A stretch of DNA of 64,000 bases from Capitulum mitella (taxonomy: Eukaryota; Arthropoda; Thecostraca; Pollicipedomorpha; Pollicipedidae). The position numbers were made by a program, and so were the translations under genes. Positions within the stretch are counted from its first letter, which is position 1, and each line of letters opens with the position of its first letter. The stretch covers positions 25,937,201 to 26,001,200 of the forward strand of contig CP099846.1 of NCBI GenBank assembly GCA_030062745.1, in the 5' to 3' direction. Below the pieces are notes generated by a model, which had not been told where the DNA came from, did no database searches, and was given only the letters and a program-made list of their open reading frames with translations. Positions 23,700-36,115 of this stretch are shown here, piece by piece.

Positions 23700-25840
23700 G
23701 CATTTTTATGCTTACAGTGCACTTTCTAAAATCAAACTTTAATTAAAAGCCGTCATGACCGTAACTGAACGACAAGGACATTTTTTACCTTACATTTATC
23801 TGTTGGATCATCAGAATATTGCTATAGATGAAGGATGAAAAATGAGAACGAAAAACTAATGTATCTTAGAAGAACAGGATTATGTCTCGCGCCTTTCAAC
23901 TCGTTCCGAAAAGCCTACGAAAAGACCGCCTGTTATGACACGCGAAAGTAGAACGAAGACGATTAGCCCTTGCCCTACGAGGAAGGCCGACTCGATCCCG
24001 TGTCATTTCACTCTAAATCTCTGAAACGGTGAGGACATGTCCTGCCATTTCGCAGTATGTCGTACGAAATAACGCATCGTTTGTTCATGCAAGAGGTCAA
24101 AGCTTGCACGTATACAACATAGCTAAAGATGTTGTTGAAGGCCTCATGACCTCTAGGGACCTTCAAAAGGAAAGGCGAGTGCAGTAACCTGTTTCGACCT
24201 TTTCGGGGATTCTGAGGATTGCAGACATAATGGAGACAATCGAAACAGCACAGTCCGCCAGTTTGATCAATTTATGGTCGAAACCGCCTGCTGCGTTTCC
24301 TTGGCAAATTGCTACCGATCGGCCAGTGGTGCAAAAATCATTTCGAAACCTGACTTCAGGTGCCCATATCACCTAACACAGGGTCATCGCAACTCTCAAA
24401 ATGAGTGTGGGTATGTCAGACGCACGATGACGTCAATGAACGACATTCATACATTTTCGGTGATCACATTCAGTCACTTTATCTGGAAAATATAAGAAAG
24501 TAATCATCTTGGCCGTGTTAGCCTCACCTGACGCGAAGCACAGTATTGTTGTGTTGTGTTGTGCTGTTGTGCTGCTCACAGGGGCAACCCTGGCATCAGC
24601 CCAGAAATATCTTCGACCTTATTGTGGAACAAAAAACTTTCACTTGACAATGGCTTGAACTCCTTACCATTGATTTGTGGCCATCGTAATGCGGTTCTAA
24701 TTCCGTGACCGAAATCAAGGTAAAGAACAGCGTTTGGAGTGAGCTAGCATGCACTGAATGGAAACCGGGTGGTCCTTAGCACATTGCCGGTATCCGTCAG
24801 TGATGTAAACTGATTTCGCCTGGCGTTCTACTGTTTACCCCGTTGTTTCCCCAACCTTGATGGATAATCCCGAACGGGAGGATAATCCTAGTTATGCTGA
24901 CAAAACGGACTCGGGTTGACTCGGCGAGCTGAGCGAAAAGTAGAACTCCACTACAATGCCGCTAAAAAGCACTTCAGACAGCAAAATACCTTACATTGTT
25001 TCCAAGAAGGTTACCTGCAAGATCCATCGAGACAATTTCATGTATTGTACTGTCATACCAAAATGTCATTGGTTTACCTATACGCCCCAACAATACTTCA
25101 AAATGGCAAATAACTTGGCAATACCATCCAAATTTTCTAATGGATAAGTTAGCCAAGATAATTACGAAAGACCATCAAAGACAATGTAGAAGCAAGAACG
25201 TGCTTGTCAGCGCCAGACTGTCTTCGATCCGTTCAGAATCGGAATCGACTACCGAATTGATTCTGTTCCGGCCAGAGTCAGAATCCGAATGGATTCCGTT
25301 GTTAAGTGCCAGAGTGAATCAGAGTGAATAGAATCAGAGTGGGAGTTAACTCACACGGTTTTCTACGGAAACAGAAATGAAATTGTTTATAACAACAGGA
25401 CATGTCTCCAGAATACTTCTTACTGATGGCTTGAAAGCACATCTAAATACTTTCTTTGGATGAAAAGACTATTTATAGTTTTCCAGCTATACTTTTGTGT
25501 TTACATCTAGATGGATGTCTTACCGATGTTTCTGTGGATAAAACAATAGTTTGTTATCATTTCTGCGGTATATCTTGTGAGCAAGCGCATTACATATTCC
25601 AACATAGTTCAATCGATTCCGGAATCGACTAATTTAATTTGAGCCGGGATCAATATCGTTTCAGTTTAGAAAACCCGCGTTCAGCGAGAATCAGAATAGA
25701 TTCAGAAAGCCATGAGTCGGATTCAGAATCGATCCTCATCTCCTCGGACTGGAATTAATTGCAAGTCTGCGCTGCATATGACGGCACTTTGTCGCAAGAT
25801 GGGCCAGAGGTGATACGGACAAATGTGATGTCATTGGGAG
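23700..25840. other. Intergenic, nothing supported
   Basis: AT-rich. A short GTTGT run lies at 24,545-24,580. A cluster of GAATC/GATTC-rich sequence at 25,220-25,330 and 25,610-25,740 looks like a decayed minisatellite. Confidence 0.4.
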
Positions 25841-25841
25841 G

Positions 25842-26459
25842 TATATAAATCAGCGTATTCAAACCAGTCTCGGGGGCGCCCTTTTGGGTCATTTTTAAGT
25901 CAAGTTGGCTCTTCAGGCGATGGAACGCTGTTCCAAGTCTCGTGCACTCTTCGCACCCGGAGGGGGTAGTGACAGCCTTTCAGGCATGCGGGCGTATTTT
26001 CAGGTCGGGGACCTTTTCAGGCCTCCCCGGGATCCCCGAACCTTGAGTGGGAGCCCTGAGCGATTTGTTAAGTGCATAATGCACCGTCGGCGCAAATTAA
26101 GGCAGAACGTATTTCAGTGGCAGCCAGTGAATGCCTGTGGCCTCATGGCCTGCGACGCTGAGCCGGCTCTGCCGAAAGGGCCGACGAGCAGGAGCTGGTC
26201 GCCGGCCAAGAACAATCAGACCAAGACACGCACCACGTTCCATCACGTCCGCCGTCCAGCCGTTGCACCTGTTGCAGATTCCGCTTTCCAACGGGACGTG
26301 AAGTGGGACGAGCTGCGATTCAGGCCGCAAGAAACGGCTGCTAACGACAGCCGAGAGCGATTCCATCACCTCAGGCCGTCTGGAGCACGCGAGAAACTGG
26401 TCGACGTATACCGTGAAAACATGCGAAGTAATCGTTGTGAGCCCGCAGTCCAAACGTAA
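25842..26459 (+). other. TATA-like box and a 184-codon open frame, unidentified
   Basis: A TATATAAA box at about 25,842 lies about 60 bases before an ATG-proximal open frame (25,905-26,459) that is GC-rich and ends CEPAVQT-stop. The opposite strand is also open over 26,097-26,495, so composition alone may explain it. No domain is recognised, and the frame begins with TTG unless the internal ATG at 25,920 is used. Confidence 0.22.
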
Positions 26460-27489
26460 TGTCTGTTTCCAAACCTGTATCTGCCACGCTTTCATTTGCT
26501 CGGCTCCGTAACGCTGACGAGAGCATTTTCACCAGTGCTGCAGAACGGTGGTAATTTTGCCACATGGTGCCATGACCAATGCCGTAAACTTCACTGCACC
26601 CGCACCACTTGATATGGTTTGCGGACTACATCTGTGCACATGGAGATATAGCCTGCATATGTGTTTATATGTATGCAGGACTATGTGAAGGAGCATTCTT
26701 TCAGTGACGGAGCAGGGACGCCAGGCCAGCTGAAGCAAGGCTGCTGTTATCTGGTTTCCTGACTAGGTCAGAGAGTCTTTCAGGTCCCATTTTCCTCGCG
26801 CGTTTCACATGTCCCGTAGATATGTCGTTAGTACAGGGAGGGCGGCGTCCGATGTGATTTTTCTCTCTGGGGCTGGCTTAGCATATGCAGCCGTTTTTAC
26901 TACCTAACGGGCACAACCAGTCTGGTCCTTGCCAGTGCGACGTAACGAAAACGAGACGCAATGGTTACGGTGAGGCAGTTCGGAAGAGGAAGTCTACGAT
27001 ACTAAACTAACGCATTAAAATGTCATCGAACCGAGAAAGAAACCCATCAAGCGAATTAATCAGGCACTGACTAGGGTATTTAGTCACCTTCCGGTGACGG
27101 CGAGGGAGAGCAGGGAGCATTTTTGCCTTCCCCATCCCCATCTACCCCGAAAACCGCCGGTCTGATTTCGATGACTCGTATGGCCAGTCAAGGACCGGTA
27201 CCCTCAAGGGGGACTGTTGTGTCATTGTGCCTTAGGATAACATAATACTTCTCTACAAGAAACAAGCCACGAAATAACGTATACATTAAGGTCATACCTC
27301 CCTTGTTTTTGAAAGCCTAGGAGTCAAATTTCCCCTCTCCCTTCACTGCGCGTTAGTAAAATGTTCCGTAGGGCGAGGGATAAGGTGTCGCAACGTAGTG
27401 CTTTTCGCAGACTTCTCCATTCCGTTGAAAAGTCTTGCAAGGTTTATCTGCCGATTTTTTGTCATTGTCAGAATCTAGAATTCTAGAAA
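26460..27489. other. Intergenic, nothing supported
   Basis: No recognisable gene or array. Confidence 0.4.
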
Positions 27490-27860
27490 AAAATGAATGG
27501 TGATTTGGTGGTGTCACGCAACAAGGTGAATTTAACTTGGCTTACCACCAAACTAAAGAAAAGCATTACATTTTCAACGCGGTAGCAACTCCATGTGCGC
27601 TGGTTTGCATTCAAGCCACCAGCCCTTGGCGCCATTTTTGCTCCCCGTTTTGGGATGTTCCAGCATAACTTCCGAACTAAAAGCTCCAAGTGCCTTATAT
27701 ATTCATTGGAACATCTGCCCATCCATGGCCATCAACCGTATGAATCCCTTTTCCTCCAAGTTTCTGTGTTTTCTTCGGGACAGGGCTTCAAAGAAGCCTA
27801 TAGCAGGAATGACACCAAGGCCAAGATCAAACAAAATGGCAACCCGTGCCATGGTCGTCC
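27490..27860 (-). pseudogene. Decayed coding-like repeat, copy 1
   Basis: The minus-strand frame includes ILFDLGLGVIPAIGFFEAL, RRKHRNLEEKGF, AMDGQMFQ, an in-frame TGA, then YKALGAFSSEVMLEHPKTG and GWWLECKPAHMELLPR-stop. Copy 2 at 30055-30310 has a sense codon (CAAGGA) where copy 1 has CAATGA. Two copies with a conserved frame imply descent from a real protein, perhaps a mobile-element or multigene-family product. I do not recognise it. Confidence 0.45.
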
Positions 27861-28739
27861 ATGTCGGGCGAGGTGGAAGTTATAGTTCTTGAACCAAGAA
27901 GTTCTTGCCATAGTGGACTTGCGCGGGCGCCGCCGGCCCCCCGCCCGCCACAGGGGAATTTCCCGTTTTTGCGTAACGCACCGATTTATTCGATTGCCAG
28001 AAGGAAATAAAAAAATGCTCAACTGAAGTGACCTGGAGGGGTTCATTGCCATTGCGACGTACCAACTAATTTGCTCTTATTGGCCATATTGAATATGCCG
28101 TTTAGAAAAGTATGAAGGCTCGCAAAAGCGATTGTACTGATGACCTTAACGCAGATAACCAGACTTCGTTTTTCGGGGGGGGGAGTTAATAAAAAATGTT
28201 CACCTGAAGCGTTGTGAAGAACTTTGCAGTGGCAGTGGAAGAAAAAGGCAAATTAATACGCACAACCGTATTTGTGGCATTTAGTGCTTAGTTGATAGGC
28301 ATGTACGGCAGAGGTCAACCGACTCAGGTTAACGGGTCCTTATTTTAGCGTCCTCACTACCCGGACGTATTGTCAACTTTTTTCATTCTCAACCGCTCTG
28401 ACAGGCACGGACTACCTTGCTGTGGTGAAAAAAGTTGGCAGATACGTTGTAATTTGCCAGGGGTTAATTTTGGCGAACGCCCTGTGAGAGCATTTCGCCT
28501 TTTACACTGAACGATTGTTTGCAGATTTATCCCAGGCTAACGGACCATAACACGAGACATAATCTTCGCCGTTTCAAGCGGGCCGATTTGGATATTTCTG
28601 GCAGTGGCGCCGACAGCGCACAGAGAGGGGCTTTTTGTCTCCTTGTCCATGCATATTGCTGTCGACATCCACACATCCACTTCCACTTCGTCCATAGGAA
28701 CTTCGAACGGTGACCTAAAGCGCTATGCAGTAAGACACC

Positions 28740-28760
28740 CAGTGACGGATCCAGGGTACA
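28740..28760 (+). mobile_element. Possible hAT-type element end (CAGTGACGGATCCAGG)
   Basis: CAGTGACGGATCCAGG at about 28,740 resembles the CAGTGGCGGATCCAG ends common to animal non-autonomous hAT elements. The matching opposite end was not found. Confidence 0.25.
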
Positions 28761-30054
28761 ATCTTGGAGAGGGAGAGGATAACCATGCTTGTCCCCCTCT
28801 TCAGCCATTTGGGGATGGGGACGCGGATTCAGATGTCATTGGTGACGACGTTCGCCTTAAAGCGACCGTCGTCCAAGCCAATGTTCGAAGCGTCTCTAAA
28901 AACATCCTTAAAGTCGTATGTGACATCGCATATGTCACACACGACTTCACATATAAACATACCACACGCACAGGCCGTCAGGCTCAAGACACTTTCCAAT
29001 TTAATAAACAAAATACATTTACGAAATCTTTTCAGTCCAGCTGTCCAGCTCACACGGAGGCGTGGCGCATTGCCCATAACAAGGAAGCTAAATAGGTAAC
29101 GGTATGTGATTTTAAACGTACTTATATCAAAATATCTATTTTTCGCATTGATGACATTGATTAAGAGCAATTTGGTGATTCCCTATACCTATTCCAATAT
29201 CTTTTAATCCAAAGCAGAATTTCTACAGCTCACCTCTCAAATGTAATGCAGTATCAAACTTGCAACGTTTCATCAATCCAATTCTAGCCTCACCAGCGCC
29301 AAACAAATGTGCTGTGCAATGCATTGAGACAACCCTAGCATAAAAATTGAATTTTGACTAGGAATCGTAGTCTAGGACCTCGCGACGACTTGCCATAGAA
29401 CTGCGACGGCCTCATGCGAAATCTGCGTTGAGTTTTTTTACCAGTAACCAGCAGAGTGCAAAAATGGCGCAAAGAGAAATCAACTTACGATCAACTCTCC
29501 AATACTCTTGGCTGTGCAATGCAAAACAACGCTAACTGTACCCAGTGACAGGGTAAGATCAACAGATAGAAAACTGTTTGTTTGCGAGTTAGGACACAGA
29601 GTTTCTTGGGCTCAGGTGTACAGAGTCTTGAGTCAAGTCTTATGTCTAGAGTCGGTCAGCAATCTTAGATAGAGTCTTTGTCACTTTGCCACCCAATATT
29701 GCATCGAGAGCAAAAACCGCGCCAGCTCCGCTGCAAACGCCTGCAGATTGGCAGCAAAGGTTCTGGAAGGGACGAAGTCAGTATACAACATTGGCCATGT
29801 TTCGTATTGTTTTATCAAATTCGGATCATGATGACAAATAACTTTACAAAGTTTGCTGTCTATAATAGTTTACTGAGAAGTATTAAGTCTAAAGGTTTAA
29901 TATTAAATTGATAATACTTTGGTTAACCGCGCGTGAGATCTAATATTACAACAGAGGTTTAGTATGTACTGTCGCTGGCAGAGCCATCTATTGAGAGTCT
30001 GACGAACGATTTCGCTGTGGCTGTTGCGCGAAATGGACCACCATGAGAAAAAAA

Positions 30055-30310
30055 ATGAATGATGGTTTGGTAGCGTCACACAAGCAGGTGATTTTGGCTT
30101 GGCTATCCAGCATAACTTCCGAACTAAAGGCTCCAACTGCCTTAAATATTCCTTGGAACATCTGCCCATCCATGGCATCAGCCGCTTGAATCCCTATTCC
30201 TACAAATGTCTGTGTTTTCTTCGAGAGAGGGCTTAAAAAAAGCGTATAGCAGGAATGACACTAAGGCCAAGTATCAAGTCAAATGGCAACTCGTGCAAAA
30301 TGCAGGCACA
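30055..30310 (-). pseudogene. Decayed coding-like repeat, copy 2
   Basis: Matches copy 1 (27490-27860), with AMDGQMFQGIFKAVGAFSSE in one frame, but lacks about 115 bases between 'ggcttgg' and 'ccagcataac', so the C-terminal part is deleted. Same orientation, about 2.5 kb from copy 1. Confidence 0.45.
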
Positions 30311-30487
30311 GTGCAGATAAGCTGTGCATGAGCAAGTGTTGCATATGCTGCGGACATTGCAAGTCATGGTGTACCGTTATTCTTAGAGATACCACTATTC
30401 TTTGATGATCATGACCATTGGCCTTATGCATCAGACAATTCGCAGTTTTTGAGGAATCTTAGTTTCTTGAGGAAATCTTGAGGAAAT

Positions 30488-30526
30488 GCTTGTTTCCAAG
30501 GCCACGGCGTGGCCTTGGAAACAAGC
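30488..30526. repeat. Perfect 39-base palindrome
   Basis: 19-base arms (GCTTGTTTCCAAGGCCACG and its exact complement) flank a single G. It lies in AT-rich intergenic DNA. Perfect arms suggest either a recent origin or an assembly fold-back. Confidence 0.92.
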
Positions 30527-31074
30527 AATACATAAAAAGGGCGAACATAAAAAGGAATACTGAAATTAATAGATTGATGAAAAACGTGTAAAACGCAGAT
30601 GGGTAAGTATCGGGGCTGAGTCAAATAAAACAAAAGTTATGAGCCAAGCATCACAGAGAAAATGCGAGAACCTCTCCCGGGCAAGCATTAAACATAAGGG
30701 AAAACGGAAAGGTGCAGAGGCCCAATGTTTTGGAGACCTTTTCAGAAATATTCCTTGCATCTTATGTGAACTTAAGAACAGATATCGCTTACATTATTTT
30801 ACATTTGACATCCACAGCATTATTGATTGGGGTCCTGAAAAATGCTCAGATGAAGCGAACACAAGCGTATAGTTCCTGGGATCTGTATGTATGTATGATA
30901 CAGGCTACGACAGCCCAATAACTTACGATTTTCTGAGCAATGATTGAATTTTTGGTTGGTTTACTTTCTTGTTTAAATGTCATTTTGGCGTGTTCGTGCG
31001 CATGCGCATTTTTAGACGATATCGGGAACACATTTCATTTTTTATCGGGGTAGTTTCATTCTCGCCTCAACCAC

Positions 31075-31520
31075 GTGCGCTCGTGCAACAATTTCCTCAC
31101 TGTCCTCCCCGCACGACACCATCGTACCGTGTCAAGTCTGCTCACCTTGATCACCCCCCCCCCCCCCGCCTCCTGCAGCTCCCTGCGTCTGTGTCTTGCT
31201 CACCTGGGCTGGACGACACCCACCTTCCGCACTGCGCCCTGGGCTTGTCTGGTTCGCCTGGCCTGAGCTCTGGCGTCCCGTGGCCGCCAGCGCCGGCCGC
31301 CTCATGCTGAATGCAGGATGCAGCGCGTGGGACCGCCTCGCATACGGCGCCAGTTTTCTTGCCCGGCGGCCACCCAGTCCGCGGAATCTCCGAACGTTAT
31401 GCCTGGGAGCGTCGGCGAAGCGGCTCGATTGCACGGGAGGTCATGCAGGCAGCACACAGTCGAGCGTTTCTCTGTTCGCGCCGTGGACGGAAGGCAGGCG
31501 ACATCCGCCCATCACTTAAA
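31075..31520. other. GC-rich island with open frames on both strands
   Basis: Forward: a strong acceptor-like poly-C tract ending in CTGCAG at 31,169-31,178, then 110 open codons. Reverse: a frame reaching a GCCCAG|GTGAGC donor near 31,205. The two cannot both be real exons, and neither product is recognised. It could be one exon of an unknown gene. Confidence 0.25.
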
Positions 31521-32449
31521 CCTCAGGGGCATTAGTTTGCATGCCTTTGGTATCGAACTTTCCGTGCCAAAGGAAATTATTAGCATGGAATTCCATTCCA
31601 TGCTATGAAAACACCATTCCATCGGTGTTTTCACCCATTCATGCGTTTTCCTCATATCATTCTTCTTCTCTTCCATGACCAGTTCAGGACATTTCTATGA
31701 CCAGTTCTGTTGAGCTGAGTTGTATTTCCCAGCAGTCAAGGTGAAGTCGGGTTACATCTGTAAATATGTGACGAATATTTTCTTTTGCGATGTTCACGAA
31801 GCCGCTGATAGGACTTATGACCTGCACGAGACCCGGACGGACCTTTTCGTCAGTAATTCATCATTTTTCTCTTCGAATGGGCTGCTCGACAGCAGCAAAA
31901 ACATACGACTAGTTTCCTTGTCCCAGCACATCAGATCGTTTCATTGGCTGGAGAAACGCCTAACTTCTAAGAAAAAAAATCTGAAAGCAAGAGCCTTACG
32001 TCGGTTTAAACCTAACTTCACAGTCGCAGCCGGCAATGGAGATGATCCTGCAAATGGCGTTACAGAAATACCGGGCACAGCCGTTTCGTGTGGACAAATA
32101 CGTTAATTGACGAGAAATTCGCTCAGTCTTCGGCCTCGCTCGTAGTAAATATGTGACACAAAATCAACGGAATGAAACAAAAGTCAGGACTTCTACCTTA
32201 CACCCCCCCCCCCTTTCCTACGTAATGACTGATGTGCTTTCACGACCCAGCCTGATTTTGACCCCCCAGTCATTTTCAGGTAAAACCTGATATTCAGAAA
32301 TGCAAATGGATCTTTGTCGATCTATTCCAATGAACATACAAAATAAATGATATTTATTTCAGTTTACGGGTTTGGAAAATTTGCATCTTGCGCTTTGGAA
32401 TTAAAATTACCCAGACTGAAACTACAGAAGAAAAAGGATTGGCCCCGGC

Positions 32450-32810
32450 TTCGTGACTGCAGCGCCAGCAATGGTCGTGGCACAGGCACATCACGAGGCC
32501 GTCCGCGACCGGACGAGGGTGGCCGCCGACAGAGTCGAACACGGGTCCACGTGGCGGACGACGACCTCGGCGTCCGCCGGCGGCTGCAGAGCGGACTGCA
32601 GCGCCGTCACCGGCCGCGGCAGCTTGCTCGGCCGTCGGCAGGGGCCGAGCCCTCGGCGAGGACGGCGCGGCAGCGGCGGGTGACGGCGCTGTGGCGGTGG
32701 CGTGACGACCGTCACGGACATGCGCCACCTGGGGCCGCCACGGACACATGTCACGAGACACCTGTCGACACGCCGTCGGCGTCGGCGTTTGTATCGCTGG
32801 ACTCCTAGTC
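32450..32810. other. GC-rich island, coding status unresolved
   Basis: CpG-dense, with open frames on both strands (+ from an ATG at 32,471; - through 32,827). Products are Arg/Ala/Pro-rich, as expected from composition alone. Confidence 0.25.
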
Positions 32811-32844
32811 GCTGATTGCTGCCTCATGTATTTATAGAATGTGC

Positions 32845-32848
<4 letters not shown>

Positions 32849-32896
<48 letters not shown>

Positions 32897-32908
32897 GGAG
32901 AGAGAGAG
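32849..32908. repeat. (AG)n microsatellite
   Basis: Near-pure GA dinucleotides with GGAG interruptions at the 3' end. Confidence 0.97.
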
Positions 32909-33950
32909 AATAATGTATACATAGAGGACTTATAAGTTAACCCACGCGGGCAGCACAGGCTAATGTCTGTTCGCGCACGGGAGGCGCGGCGACGGTTCCT
33001 CGCTGCCGCGTGAAGAGCTGCAGAGTGCCGGAAGTCTCGCACAAGGGATGGTGATGAACTCCGGGACGTCGGCAACCAGTCTTTGGGCTGAATCTACTAA
33101 AACTGAGGACTGTTAGTTGATCATGCCGCTCTGGGAAATGAAAAACTCTGATTAAGCGCGTTCCCGGAACTTTTTTTCAACGCTGTGCCGACTATATGCT
33201 TATGGCAAATGTTGATGGGTGAAAAGACTGCGTGCTGAAATCATTGACGAGTTTCGGGCATCGCACAAATATGTTTTGGCAGCCAGTTGGCACTAGTAAC
33301 CGCGGCTGGAACCAGGTTAAGCAATGAAAACATGTCGTTTTTTCGACGAGGTGGTATGATAATTATATAGCACGTGATGGGCAACAGACAAGGTTTTATA
33401 TTTCTATTTTTCGTCTTCAGACAATTAGGATAGGGACACGTTAGGAATAGGTAGCGTAGTAAGGATCTTTTATTTGCCTTCTGTTTTAGATGGTCTGTAG
33501 GAATACTGAAATCGTTTCAGAGTCTTACGATGAATTGAGATACTCCATTTACGAAAACAATCACCTTGTTTCGAAGGAATGCATTTCTCCTTGGTTTGGG
33601 TAAATCCGATCGTCAGTGATAAATTGGACCACTGGTAATACTTGACGAGCTCATATCTTCTCGTGACGAAATCTGGAACACGGTGCATTTTGGCACGACT
33701 GTTCAAACAGAAAACGGGGACAGTGATTTTCAAGGCACTGAAATTTCGCCTGGGCTCTTCTGTTTTCCGTTAAGTACCAGGCCGACGAGCACTACAAAGA
33801 ACCAACTTTAAACTGCATTCCGAAGTGACTGGAGCCTTTAAGGAAAGTTCGGAAATCGCCTTCCTTCGTGAAGCTGAGTACGCTGCAAGTCTCCCGACTG
33901 AGGCTTGGCTGTAGTACTGACAGAATTTAATTCATCTCCGCGAATTTCAC

Positions 33951-36115
33951 ATGTCATCTTGCGAGCCTCCCCGCCTGCCGGGCACAGGCTCGAAACCGTG
34001 CTGGGCGGCGGCGGGCGTCGACGAGCCGCCCCACGACCTGGACGAGGCGCCCTCAACGTCCGATGTCAGCGAGCTCGGCTGGGAAGAGAGCCCTTCGTCC
34101 GGTCTCCTGGCCCCTTCCGACGCTGCCACCGAGAAGTGCCTGAAGAAGCGCATTGAGGCCGGCGACCGCCGCGCCGTCTTCTACCTGGGCCAGTTATACT
34201 TCGACACCGGAGACTTCGATCTGGCGAAACAGTACTTTGTGCCCATCGCCACCGACAACATCTTCGCGCAATACCAGCTGGGAGGTAATGTTTTTCGAAG
34301 GACTGGGACTCAAGCAAGACATGAAAAAGGGATTCCGCCTCATGTTGAAAGTGGCGATGAGCGTTCCCAAAACTCCAGAACACGAGGAGGTGATACATAA
34401 GGCGCAATACAACGTCGCGAGAGCCTACTTTACAGGTTTTGGTGTGCAAAGCAGCGAGGAAGACGGCCAAAGGTGAGTTGAGGATTTCATTTTCAGCAAT
34501 GTCTTGATTGAAAGGGTCGAATCGTTCACGAGGCGCTAGGTAGGTTGGCATTATCGTTTCTTAATCTAGCGCGGTATTATTGTTGACGGAAAATCGTCAG
34601 ACTTCGTGAGCGGACATGGAACATAACACACATACAAAATTTGTTCAACAGTGCACTCGATTCATGTTTCTCGTTGCGCATCGGGCATGTACTTTAGTGA
34701 GGTCGAGCAGTCCTCTAAATGCTTGCCAGATTGGAATCAGTTCCATGAAGCGTTATCTTTGTCCATGGGGAATCCTAAGACTACGAGCTCCCACCTCAGG
34801 CTCATGCGAAATGCGACACTCCTTCCGTTAAACGTAATTGAAACCGAAAGGCCCTAGGTCGCTGTCTCTGAGTGGTCCTCAGCCCTCCCAGTAGTCTTTC
34901 TTCAGCCAGCGCCGACAGCGAGAGGAGACAGGGTAGCTGAAGATTACCGGCATTTCTACCACAGTTGCCTTTGTGAGTAGAGACGACATTCCTAGTGTTT
35001 GCTCCGGGCAGTGAACGTTCACCAGGACCGCTGAGAGAGTTTTGGACGAGACTGACAACTGCTACCGACTATGCAGGTGGCTGGAGCGGGCCGCTGCCAA
35101 CGGCTCTCGACGGGGCAGCGTCAAGGCGCAGACCATGTTGGCCATGCTGTTTGCCAGGAGGGACTACCTTGACCTCAAGTCGTCGTTCTTCTGGCACTCA
35201 GAAGCCACTGGCAACGGAAGTTTGGAGTCTCAAGGTCCGTCGACCGTGCAGCCAGCCGGAGGCGATCACCACGGCATGTTTCTAGGGCGACCCTCCCGTC
35301 GTCTCGCGACCCAGGCAATGCCAGATACATGGACCGCTGACAATTGCAGCTGTGTTGATTTTTGTGTTACACTTCGACATTTCAAATGCCCTTGACTGTC
35401 GGTTGCACGAGAGAAACATCCATGGCTTGATCAGCAGGTTCGTTGTAGCGAACTTTCGGTCCCATTTGCAACTTCGCGCAGGCTTTGGTTATAACTTTTA
35501 TCCTGCCATCAGCACAAATCTTTCAATTTCCCATTTCAGAGATTTTCTTGGGTTGAGTCCAAGCGACCCACAGGGACATAGCCATGCTGGGTGTGCCGTA
35601 ACCTTCGTCGGTCCGAGTGTCAGTGCGTCAGAAACTGAAGAATCCTACTTGGCACTATTCTCACCCGCGCTGCTCTCGCCACAGGCGCTCTCGGCGTGCT
35701 CTTCCTATACGGCCTGGGCGTGCGTCGCGACTTGGTATCGGCCCGCCTCTGCCTCAGCCAGGCGGCGCGCCGCGGCAACATCTACGCCGCCGGCCAGCTG
35801 GCGTTCTTCTACTACCGCTTCCACTTCTACCAGCAGGCGGTCCGCTTCGGCGCGCACCTGGCGCGCTTCAAGGAGGCGGACGTGGCGCGGCTGGCGCGCC
35901 AGTCCGAGTGCCTGGAGCGTTACGTGCGCCGCGGCCTGGCCACCGGCTGCTTCGTGCTGTCGCGCTGCTGGCAGCGCGGCCTGGGCGGGCTGCCGGCCGA
36001 CGCCGAGCAGGCGCAGCTCGTCGGCGGCCGCGCCGCCGAGCTCGACCCGGCCACCGCCGACCGGCTGCAGCAGCTCACCACGAACGGGCCCTGGCTGCGT
36101 TCGCCCGACTCGTGA
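33951..36115 (+). CDS. LRP2BP: LRP2-binding protein orthologue (Sel1-like repeats), one frameshifting base
   Basis: Exons are 33951-34472, 35077-35234 and 35685-36115 (TGA 36113-36115), with donors GTGAGT and GTCCGT and acceptors GCAG and ACAG. Junction codons restore R|WLERAA and SQG|ALG. Family signatures in order: KKRIEAGDRRAVFYLGQLYF, QYQLG, VMFFEGLGLKQDMKKGF, NVARAYFTGFGVQ, SVKAQTMLAMLF, FFWHSEATGNGSLESQ, VLFLYGLGVRRD, RGNIYAAGQLAFFYYRF and FVLSRCWQRGLGG. These correspond segment by segment to vertebrate LRP2BP (347 aa), an alpha-helical Sel1/TPR adaptor that binds megalin's cytoplasmic tail. The ATG follows an in-frame TGA at 33918-33920. Between LG (34281-34283) and VMFF (from 34285) there is one base too many, so the frame breaks. 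Because every other motif and splice site is intact, a sequencing or assembly indel is likelier than a pseudogene. An AATAAA lies at 36975-36980. Confidence 0.92.
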
